A stretch of 64,000 nt of DNA, from NCBI GenBank assembly GCA_945870315.1, contig CAMBRR010000002.1, positions 32,909 through 96,908 of the forward strand. Direction: 5' to 3'. The stretch comes from an uncultured Bacteroidales bacterium. GTDB taxonomy: Bacteria; Bacteroidota; Bacteroidia; Bacteroidales; UBA932. Every line of letters begins with the position of its first letter. Position 1 is the first letter of the stretch. Positions 9,700-17,762 of this stretch are shown here, in pieces. Position numbers and translations under genes: made by a program. The notes beneath the pieces were generated by a model. That model made no database searches. It was not told where the DNA came from and worked only from the letters and a program-made list of their open reading frames with translations.

Positions 9700-11325
9700 A
9701 TGGATAGAAGAAATTTCATTAAAGCCACAGGCTGGTCAATGGTAGGACTAGCAGCCACCGGCAGCCTGCTCGGAGCCTGCACACCAGGATCAAAGAAAGC
9801 AAAAATGATAGTGCCAACCCCGGATTCACGCAAAATGTACTGGGGAGACCTGCACAACCACTGTAACATCACATACGGGCACGGAGATATGAGGGATGCC
9901 TTCGAAGCGGCCAAAGAGCAACTGGACTTCGTGAGCGTCACACCTCACGCGATGTGGCCTGACATCAACCTGCTGAACAAGGAGCCTAGGCTCAAATGGG
10001 TAATCGGCTACCACACCGATGCCTTCGGAAGACTCCGCAGGGGCGGATATGAGAAATATTCAGCCATGACCAAGGAGTACAACAAGGAAGGAGAATTCCT
10101 TACATTCATCGGATATGAGGCCCACAGCATGATTTACGGTGACCACGTGGCACTCCACAAGGACCTCGATGCACCGCTGGTAAACTGCTCATCCATAGAG
10201 AATTGGAAAGAGAAGTTCAAAGGTCAGGATGTTTTTGTCACACCTCACCACATGGGCTATCAGGAAGGCTACAGGGGATATAATTGGAAATATTTCACCG
10301 AAGGTGACCAGACTCCGTTCGTGGAAATGTATTCCCGCCACGGTCTTGCCGAAGGGGATATGGGAGATTATCCGTACCTTCACGACATGGGACCTCGCCA
10401 GTGGGAAGGAACCATCCAATATGGTCTGCTTCAGGGACATAAGTTCGGTATTATGGGTTCAACAGACCAGCATTCCGGCTATCCTGGAAGCTACGGTGAC
10501 GGTCGCGTGGGCGTTCTTGCCGACAGTCTTACAAGGGATGAAATATGGAACGGCCTGAAAAGTCGCAACGTGTGCTGCGCAACCGGTGACAAGATTGTCG
10601 TGGACTTCCGTATCGGTGATGCCGTGATGGGAGATGTCATCAAGGCAGATAAGAGGAAAATCTATGTCAATGTGCAGGGACAGAGCTGCATAGACTATGT
10701 GGACATTGTCAAGAACGGCCAGATTATCGCCCGTCTGAACGGTCCTCTCATCCCGCAGATGCCGACAGGTGATATGGTCCGCTGCAAAATCAAGATGGAA
10801 TATGGATGGAATCGTGAAGAAAATTACGTATCTTGGAACGGCAAAGTGAGTGTTAGCAAGGGACGCATCCTCAGCGTTACTCCTTGTTTCCGCGGAGCAG
10901 CCTTCACATCACCACAGGAGGGCGAGACTGAGTTCCATACTCACGTAAACAGAATACGTTCAGTTTCAGACACTTCCACAGAACTGGAGCTCTATACGTC
11001 GAAGAACCCTAACACCACTACTCCTGCAACCCAGGCGGTGATTCTGGACGTTGAGATGCCTCTTGACGGAGTCATCACATCGGATTTCAACGGTAAGGCC
11101 TTCAGTCACTCCCTGGCAGAACTGCTGGAAGGCTCACGCACACATTTCATGCGCGGCTGGCTCAGCGAGGCTGTACTTTTCAACAGGGCAATGCCGGAGA
11201 GTTGCTTCACGGTTGAGCACTATATGGAAGATTCGCAAAAGGAGAAAGACACTGACTGGTACTATGTTCGCGTACGCCAGAGAGACGGTCAGTGGTTATG
11301 GACATCACCGATTTGGGTTGAATAG
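9700..11325 (+). CDS. PHP-domain / DUF3604-like putative metal-dependent hydrolase with RR-type signal and lipobox-like Cys
   Basis: 541 aa; 'YWGDLHNHCNITYGHG', 'TPHHMGY', 'GSTDQHSGYPGSYGDG' PHP-like His/Asp motifs; N-term MDRRNFIKATGWSMVGLAATGSLLGAC. Confidence 0.8.
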   Translation: MDRRNFIKATGWSMVGLAATGSLLGACTPGSKKAKMIVPTPDSRKMYWGDLHNHCNITYGHGDMRDAFEAAKEQLDFVSVTPHAMWPDINLLNKEPRLKWVIGYHTDAFGRLRRGGYEKYSAMTKEYNKEGEFLTFIGYEAHSMIYGDHVALHKDLDAPLVNCSSIENWKEKFKGQDVFVTPHHMGYQEGYRGYNWKYFTEGDQTPFVEMYSRHGLAEGDMGDYPYLHDMGPRQWEGTIQYGLLQGHKFGIMGSTDQHSGYPGSYGDGRVGVLADSLTRDEIWNGLKSRNVCCATGDKIVVDFRIGDAVMGDVIKADKRKIYVNVQGQSCIDYVDIVKNGQIIARLNGPLIPQMPTGDMVRCKIKMEYGWNREENYVSWNGKVSVSKGRILSVTPCFRGAAFTSPQEGETEFHTHVNRIRSVSDTSTELELYTSKNPNTTTPATQAVILDVEMPLDGVITSDFNGKAFSHSLAELLEGSRTHFMRGWLSEAVLFNRAMPESCFTVEHYMEDSQKEKDTDWYYVRVRQRDGQWLWTSPIWVE

Positions 11326-11339
11326 ATTTTTTGAACACT

Positions 11340-13727
11340 ATGAAAACAATATCTATAATTACAGCCACTCTGTTTTCTGCAGCAATGTGCCTTACAAGCA
11401 TCCCCGCACAAGCTCAGCAAGCTGTTGAACGTCAGGAGAAAGAGGTGGTATGGACTCAGATGGGGCAGGTTTCAGTACCCCTTCCACCGAAAGAGCATCC
11501 CCGCTTGTATATACGCAGCGGAGAAATTCCTGCCTTGAAGGAGAAAATGGCTACCGATCAGGGCAGGAAAATCCTTGGCCAGATTCGCAAGGCTGCCATT
11601 CCACGCACCCCAGCAGAAGAAGCCAAGGTAACTGACCACGGTTTCCGCTACTACGCTCAGATGCGCGGAGTGACCTCACAGGTCCAGCTTGACGCATTGG
11701 AATACCTCACCCAGGGCGACGAGAAGATGGCACGCAGAGCAATAACTTCTATGCTTGACACCCTCAAAAGGACCAATTTCGGTACAAAGAACGACCTCTC
11801 CCGTGCCAGTGGTTCGATGCTTATGGTAGGCGCCATCGTCTATGACTGGTGCTATGACAAAATGAGCACGGATGAACGTGAGGCCTATATCAAGGAGTTC
11901 GTGCGGATTGCAGGAACTATGGAGTGCCACTATCCGCCGAAGAGGACGGAGCCTATTGCGGGCCATAGTTCGGAATGGATGATCCTCAGGGATATGCTCT
12001 CCTGCGGAATCGCTATCTATGATGAATATCCTGATATGTACAACTATGTAATCCAGATGATATACGAGGATTATATCCCTGTCAGGAACTTTATCTACAA
12101 GGGTAAGAACTACCACCAGGGCTCCGGCTATGTTACAGTCCGTTTCCTCAATGACTTGAACAGCCTGTGGATTCTGGACAAGATGGGAGCAGGGGCAATC
12201 TATAACCCTGACCAGCAATATGTCCTTTATGATTTCATCTACCGCAGACGCCCTGATGGACAGGTACTTCCTGCCGGAGATGTGAATCCGGCCCCGAGAA
12301 ACAGACCGCAGACCTACTCCATGCCGGCAATGCTTGCAGCCAGCTACTATCACGACCCATATCTGATGTATGAATATGAGCGCAAGCCATCCACCGAGCA
12401 GCATATGCTCATTCTGGAGTTGCTCTGGAGGGACTTCGACCTGAAGGGAAAAGCTCCGGTTGACCTTCCTCTTACCCGCTTCAGCGGTACTCCTTTCGGC
12501 TGGATGATTGCACGCACAGGATGGGACTCAAACAGTGTCGTAGCTGAGATGAAGATCAACGAAAATTTCGTTGGAAACCACCAGCATCTGGACGGGGGTT
12601 CCTTCCAGATATATTACAAAGGCCCGCTTGCAATTGACTCAGGTTCATACCAGGGCTCATCCGGTGGCTACAACAGCCCTCACTGCAAGAATTATTTCAA
12701 AAGGACCATCGCCCACAATTCACTCCTGATCTATGACCCGGACGAGAAATTTGCCTGCTGGAACTATGGTGGAGGCGACAAGACAGAATTCGCAAGCAAC
12801 GATGGTGGCCAAAGAATGCCTGGTGACAGGTGGGATACCTGCCGCAGCTTTGAGGATCTTCTTAGTGAGGATTACACTGTAGGTCAGACACTTGCACACG
12901 GCTTTGGACCAGAAACCCAAGAACCTGAATGGTCATACCTTAAAGGCGATATCACAAAGGCCTATTCTGCCAAAGTCAAGGATGTTCGCAGGAGCTTTGC
13001 CTTCCTCAACCTCGGTCTAGAGGAGCATCCGGCTGCAATGGTGATCTACGACCACGTCGTTTCATCGGATCCTTCATTCCGTAAATACTTCCTGCTTCAT
13101 AGCATCGAAGAGCCTGCCCTTTACCCAGCAAAAGGCAAGAAAACCTTACCTTCATTCAGGATTGCCCGCACCCGGGACGGGGACTCCGGCCAGATGCTTT
13201 GCAGCGTGCTTCTGCCTCAGGCTCAGAACCTTTCAATGGAAAAGGTCGGAGGGAAAGGCAAGGAGTTCTGGGTATTCGGAGAAAACTATCCAAATAAAGC
13301 AACATCTCGTCCCGATCCATGCAACGAGCGCGGGGAATGGAGGGTTGAGCTTTGTCCAAAGAACCCTGCCGATGAAGATTGCTTCCTGAACGTGATCCAG
13401 GTTGGCGATGCAGGATGCAAGGACCTCCCTGTTCAAAGGATTGATGCACAGGAGGTTGTAGGAGCCATCATTGCCGACAGAGCTGTGCTTTTCTGCCGTG
13501 ATTCAAAGACCCTAGACAAGGCATTCTCCTTCACCCTTTCAGACAAGGACATCCATGTAGCTGGCAAAATGACAAAAGAACTGAAGGTTCTGGTAACTGA
13601 CCTTGCAGCTGGAAACTGGAAGGTAATGCGTGACGGGAAGGTATTCCTGGAAAGCATCAAGGTCAATGCCACAGACGGCACCCTTTACCTCACACTCCCT
13701 GCTGGAGAGTACCAGTTCCTAAAATAG
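11340..13727 (+). CDS. Heparinase II-like polysaccharide lyase (PL21)
   Basis: Close resemblance along its length to Pedobacter heparinus heparinase II: 'PLPPKEHPRLYIR', 'SSEWMILRDMLSCGIAIYDEYPDMYN', 'GGYNSPHCKNYFKRTIAHNSLLIYDP'. ORF track start is TTG 11331; ATG at 11340 is more likely. Confidence 0.93.
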   Translation: MKTISIITATLFSAAMCLTSIPAQAQQAVERQEKEVVWTQMGQVSVPLPPKEHPRLYIRSGEIPALKEKMATDQGRKILGQIRKAAIPRTPAEEAKVTDHGFRYYAQMRGVTSQVQLDALEYLTQGDEKMARRAITSMLDTLKRTNFGTKNDLSRASGSMLMVGAIVYDWCYDKMSTDEREAYIKEFVRIAGTMECHYPPKRTEPIAGHSSEWMILRDMLSCGIAIYDEYPDMYNYVIQMIYEDYIPVRNFIYKGKNYHQGSGYVTVRFLNDLNSLWILDKMGAGAIYNPDQQYVLYDFIYRRRPDGQVLPAGDVNPAPRNRPQTYSMPAMLAASYYHDPYLMYEYERKPSTEQHMLILELLWRDFDLKGKAPVDLPLTRFSGTPFGWMIARTGWDSNSVVAEMKINENFVGNHQHLDGGSFQIYYKGPLAIDSGSYQGSSGGYNSPHCKNYFKRTIAHNSLLIYDPDEKFACWNYGGGDKTEFASNDGGQRMPGDRWDTCRSFEDLLSEDYTVGQTLAHGFGPETQEPEWSYLKGDITKAYSAKVKDVRRSFAFLNLGLEEHPAAMVIYDHVVSSDPSFRKYFLLHSIEEPALYPAKGKKTLPSFRIARTRDGDSGQMLCSVLLPQAQNLSMEKVGGKGKEFWVFGENYPNKATSRPDPCNERGEWRVELCPKNPADEDCFLNVIQVGDAGCKDLPVQRIDAQEVVGAIIADRAVLFCRDSKTLDKAFSFTLSDKDIHVAGKMTKELKVLVTDLAAGNWKVMRDGKVFLESIKVNATDGTLYLTLPAGEYQFLK

Positions 13728-13751
13728 AAGCACGACCAACACCGTAAAAAC

Positions 13752-15098
13752 ATGAATAAGAAACTACTGTATGCAGCCACTTTGGCGGCGGTTCCGGCAG
13801 CCCTTGCAGCCCAGCAGAAACCGAATGTGATTTATATCATGACCGACCAGCACTGGGCCGGAGCGATGAGCTGTGCAGGCAATACCGACCTGCACACTCC
13901 GAATATGGACCGTCTGGCAGAGCACGGAGTCCGTTTCACCAATGCCTATTGCTCCTTCCCTCTCAGTGGCCCATCCCGCGCAGCAATGTTCACGGGCTAC
14001 ATGCCTTCCCAAAGCGGGATGGACGAGAACGAGATGCCGCTTGTAGATTCGCTCAGGCACAATACATTGGGGCAAGTTGTCGCAGATGCGGGCTACGACT
14101 GCGTATATGCCGGGAAATGGCATGTGAATACCATTTCAATCCCCGACGGAGAGTTCGGTTTCAGGAACATCAAGGACAACGGTGACCAGGGCCTTGCAGA
14201 AGCGTGCGTTGACTATCTGCGTACCAGGAAGAAAAACAAGCCTTTCTTCCTGGTCGCTTCATACATCAACCCTCACAACATATGTGAATTTGCACGCGGC
14301 CAGAGAACTCCTCACGCTGATGTGCCTACAGCCGCTGTCAAAGACTGCCCGAATCTTCCGGACAATTTCAATGTCGGCCCTTATGACGCCAAGGTCCTCC
14401 GCTATGAGCAAGGACTCAGGTATGCTCTCTACCCTAGCGTGGACTACAGTCCCGACGACTGGAGACTTTACCGCAATGCATATTGCAGGCTGATTGAAGC
14501 TGTCGATGCTCAAATCGGAGTCATCGTCGATGAAATCGACAGGCAGAATCTCTGGAAGAACACCGTCATCGTGTTCACATCTGACCACGGAGACGGCTAC
14601 GGAGCCCACCAATGGAATCAGAAAACTGCTCTGTATGAGGAAGTTGCGAATGTCCCTATGATTGTATGCCTCCCTAACGGGAAAAACGCAGGAGAGGTCA
14701 ATGATGCGCTTATCAACGGCGGAATTGACCTTATGCCCTCGATATGCGATTTCACCGGAGCTGAGCTTCCTCACGGCAGAAAGGGCGTCAGCTGGCGCAG
14801 TGCAGCAGAGGAGCTTACATCCACCCAGGAATATATCATTACCGAAACCAATTTCAAGCAAACCTCCGGAACCGTAGGCTGGATGGTCCGTACTCCACGC
14901 TACAAATACGTACTTTATGACAAAGGCCTCTACCGCGAACAGCTCTATGACATGGAAAATGACCGAGGTGAAACGGTCAACCTTGCCGTTGAGTCCAGAT
15001 ACGAAGATATCCTCAACCAGATGAGGGAAATCCTGCGTAACTGGCTCAAGACCACACCTGGTCCGAACCGAAATCACCATCTGAAGTATATTCCGTAG
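13752..15098 (+). CDS. Sulfatase, Ser-type formylglycine site
   Basis: 448 aa; 'NVIYIMTDQHWAGAMSCAG', 'FPLSGPSRAAMFTGYMPSQSGM', 'VFTSDHGDGYGAHQW'. Confidence 0.9.
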   Translation: MNKKLLYAATLAAVPAALAAQQKPNVIYIMTDQHWAGAMSCAGNTDLHTPNMDRLAEHGVRFTNAYCSFPLSGPSRAAMFTGYMPSQSGMDENEMPLVDSLRHNTLGQVVADAGYDCVYAGKWHVNTISIPDGEFGFRNIKDNGDQGLAEACVDYLRTRKKNKPFFLVASYINPHNICEFARGQRTPHADVPTAAVKDCPNLPDNFNVGPYDAKVLRYEQGLRYALYPSVDYSPDDWRLYRNAYCRLIEAVDAQIGVIVDEIDRQNLWKNTVIVFTSDHGDGYGAHQWNQKTALYEEVANVPMIVCLPNGKNAGEVNDALINGGIDLMPSICDFTGAELPHGRKGVSWRSAAEELTSTQEYIITETNFKQTSGTVGWMVRTPRYKYVLYDKGLYREQLYDMENDRGETVNLAVESRYEDILNQMREILRNWLKTTPGPNRNHHLKYIP

Positions 15099-15161
15099 TC
15101 ATTGTGTGACATCTGAATTTTGCCTCATCTTTGCTAAAACATAATTTTACTTATAAATAAA

Positions 15162-15192
15162 TTTGCCATATATATAAAATTCCCTATCTTTG
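15162..15192 (+). promoter_or_regulatory. Bacteroidota-type promoter (TTTG - N19 - TATCTTTG) for the XRE/PIN module
   Basis: TTTG at 15162-15165, TATCTTTG at 15185-15192; matches the -33/-7 consensus TTTG-N19-21-TAnnTTTG. Confidence 0.6.
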
Positions 15193-15201
15193 CAGAACTG
15201 T

Positions 15202-15255
15202 AAACTTGTGAAACTTGTGAAACTTGCGAAACTTGCGAAACTTGCGAAACTTGTG
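15202..15255 (+). repeat. Tandem 9-bp repeat AAACTTGYG, 6 copies
   Basis: Direct reading: aaacttgtg|aaacttgtg|aaacttgcg|aaacttgcg|aaacttgcg|aaacttgtg, ending 8 bp before the antitoxin ATG. Confidence 0.98.
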
Positions 15256-15263
15256 TCGATAGT

Positions 15264-15791
15264 ATGAAAGATAGGGATTTATCAAGGCAAAAGATTGCTG
15301 CAGAGCAGATTGAGGCAGCGATGAAGGAATGCGGACTTGGGAAAAAGCAATTCGCTGAATTGATGCACAAAAATCCTTCTGAGGTGACCAAATGGCTCAG
15401 TGGGAAGCATAATTTCACAATAGCACTGCTGGAGGAGATTTCAAAGGTTCTTGGTGTCCGGATAACAGGTGTGGAAGACGTAAGTGGACTTGTATGTGGA
15501 TACACAGAGAATAGTGAGCCGTCACAGTTGGAAGACTCTGGTGCGACGTATAGTCTGGACCTCTGCCTGAGCAGAAAAATCAGGCAGAGGTCTTCCGTGC
15601 TTGGAATAAGCGCAAAACATTATCTTGAACTACTTGTAGATGAGGATATCAGAAAATCCACTTCCCTTCCGAGGGTAAGTCTGCCGTCGGTCTATGACGA
15701 TGTCGTTCATAAATATGCCGGCATCGCCTCTTGCCCGAAGGTGGAAGATTTGGATAATGATGAAAGGCTAGCAAGAATATGGAACCGGTAA
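15264..15791 (+). CDS. XRE-family HTH antitoxin-like protein
   Basis: 175 aa; HTH 'KKQFAELMHKNPSEVTKWLSGKHNFTIALLEEISKVLGV'; 13-bp overlap with downstream PIN gene. Confidence 0.8.
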   Translation: MKDRDLSRQKIAAEQIEAAMKECGLGKKQFAELMHKNPSEVTKWLSGKHNFTIALLEEISKVLGVRITGVEDVSGLVCGYTENSEPSQLEDSGATYSLDLCLSRKIRQRSSVLGISAKHYLELLVDEDIRKSTSLPRVSLPSVYDDVVHKYAGIASCPKVEDLDNDERLARIWNR

Positions 15792-16192
15792 AAGTATTCA
15801 TCGACACAAATGTAGTTCTGGATTATTTCACCGGAAGGATGGGCGACAATAATGCAGAAACCATAGTTCAGATTGGACAGAATCCGCAGTTTGATTTATG
15901 CATCTCACTGCTTTCTGCCGTTAATGTGCTTTATGTCACACATAAATATGCTCCTTCTCTGAAGCCATCGGACATTGCACGGCTGTTTACCATTCTTCCA
16001 CAGGACTATCAGCAATATTGCAATGCCCAGACATATAACCTGGACGATTTCGAAGATGCAGTTCAGATTGCCTGTGCCACGCAGAACGGATGCAAGGCAA
16101 TTGTTTCCCGCGACAGGCACCTGCTTGAATTATCTAGCATCAGCTACCCTGCAATTTATTCCCCCGAAGAGTTTATAAATGCAGTCACATAA
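15779..16192 (+). CDS. PIN-domain toxin-like ribonuclease
   Basis: 137 aa; 'VFIDTNVVLDYFTGR', 'DDFEDAVQIACATQNGCKAIVSRDRHLL'. Confidence 0.87.
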   Translation: MEPVKVFIDTNVVLDYFTGRMGDNNAETIVQIGQNPQFDLCISLLSAVNVLYVTHKYAPSLKPSDIARLFTILPQDYQQYCNAQTYNLDDFEDAVQIACATQNGCKAIVSRDRHLLELSSISYPAIYSPEEFINAVT

Positions 16193-16247
16193 TCAAAAAA
16201 AACATAACTTTGTCAGAGTGAATTAAGTAATCCACAAACCACCAGAA

Positions 16248-17759
16248 ATGACACTGAAAAAATATCTATTGCCTCTGTCGTCACTGGCCGCTGTCGGATG
16301 CGCGGCCTCACAGCAGCAACAACCCAACATCATCTATGTATTTCCGGACCAGTTCAGGAACCAGGCCATGGCATTTTGGAACGAGCCTGAATTCTCGTCA
16401 AACGTCGAATGGAAGGCAGACCCGGTACACACACCGAACCTTGACTCATTCGCAAAAGAAAGCGTTGTGCTCTCTCACGCGATGAGCAACTGCCCACTCA
16501 GCAGTCCCTACAGAGGAATCTTTCTGACAGGAATGTATCCGGAAAGAAGCGGAATCACACTCAACTGTATGGCCGAAAGACCAGAAAGCAGCCTCAGAGA
16601 GGATGCGATATGCATCAGCGACGTATTGTCCGCCAACGGGTACAGCTGCGGTTACATCGGTAAACTCCACGCAGACTTCCCTACTCCGAACGATCCCGAG
16701 CATCCTGGAGAATATGTCAGCAGCCGAAGGCCCGAATGGGATGCATATACACCGCCAGAAAAAAGGCACGGCTTTTCTTACTGGTACTCATACGGTACCT
16801 TTGACGTCCACAAGGAACCACATTACTGGGACACAGAAGGTAAACGTCACGACATAAAAGAATATTCCGTAAAACACGAGACAGACAAGGCCATCGAGTT
16901 TCTAAGGAACACCTCAGGTCAGCGGAATCCTGAAGCCCCATTCTTCCTCGCTCTTGCATACAATCCTCCACACAGCCCATACGAAAGCCTCGATGACTGT
17001 ATGGAAGAAGATTACAATCTATATAAAGACTTGTCGTACAAAGACTTATATGTAAGGGCGAATGCCGACACCACTCTTGAAAAGGCTCCAGCGGCAAGAT
17101 ACTATTTTGCAAATGTAACCGGAGTGGACAGAGAATTCGGCAGACTTCTGGACGAAGTCAAAAGACTAGGTCTTGACAAGAACACCATCATAGTCTTCAC
17201 CTCAGACCATGGAGAAACAATGTGCAGCCAGGGCACAAGCGATCCGAAGAATTCCATTTATACCGAATCCTTCAATGTCCCGTTTATCGTCAGATATCCC
17301 GGCAAGTTGCGCCCTCACGTTGACCGCACCCTGCTCAGTTCCATAGACATATACCCTACACTCCTGTCACTTGCCGGACTTGGAGACAAGATTCCGGAAA
17401 GCGCTGAAGGAAGAGACCTTTCAGGCATCCTTCTGGAGAACGGGCAAGAATGCGATGCACCTGAATCCGTGCTCTATATCAGGAATGTCAATGGTGAAAA
17501 AGATGAAAACGGACTGGTGCGTGGCTTCTTCCCTGTCGCCAGAGGCATAAAGACCGCAACTCACACGATGGAAATTGCAATCAACAGGGACAAAGCCATC
17601 AGCAGAGTACTCCTGTTCAACGACTTGGAAGACCCTTATCAGATGAACAACCTGGATATCAACGAGAACAAGGAACTTTTCGACAGCCTTTGCGTAATCC
17701 TCTCCTCAAAACTTGAAGAGGCCAACGACATCTGGTTCCGCGAAAAGATCCTCAAGTAA
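16248..17759 (+). CDS. Sulfatase, Ser-type formylglycine site
   Basis: 503 aa; 'NIIYVFPDQFRNQAMAFWNE', 'NCPLSSPYRGIFLTGMYPERSG', 'VFTSDHGETM'. Confidence 0.9.
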   Translation: MTLKKYLLPLSSLAAVGCAASQQQQPNIIYVFPDQFRNQAMAFWNEPEFSSNVEWKADPVHTPNLDSFAKESVVLSHAMSNCPLSSPYRGIFLTGMYPERSGITLNCMAERPESSLREDAICISDVLSANGYSCGYIGKLHADFPTPNDPEHPGEYVSSRRPEWDAYTPPEKRHGFSYWYSYGTFDVHKEPHYWDTEGKRHDIKEYSVKHETDKAIEFLRNTSGQRNPEAPFFLALAYNPPHSPYESLDDCMEEDYNLYKDLSYKDLYVRANADTTLEKAPAARYYFANVTGVDREFGRLLDEVKRLGLDKNTIIVFTSDHGETMCSQGTSDPKNSIYTESFNVPFIVRYPGKLRPHVDRTLLSSIDIYPTLLSLAGLGDKIPESAEGRDLSGILLENGQECDAPESVLYIRNVNGEKDENGLVRGFFPVARGIKTATHTMEIAINRDKAISRVLLFNDLEDPYQMNNLDINENKELFDSLCVILSSKLEEANDIWFREKILK

Positions 17760-17762
17760 AAA

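Noticed and set aside
11676-12404. 242-aa minus-strand ORF
   Set aside because: Antisense shadow of the PL21 lyase gene
14259-15080. 273-aa minus-strand ORF
   Set aside because: Antisense shadow of a clear sulfatase gene
15134-15505. Minus-strand ORF with repetitive QVSQVSQVSQV protein
   Set aside because: Artifact of the 9-bp DNA repeats read antisense to the XRE antitoxin; no plausible gene context
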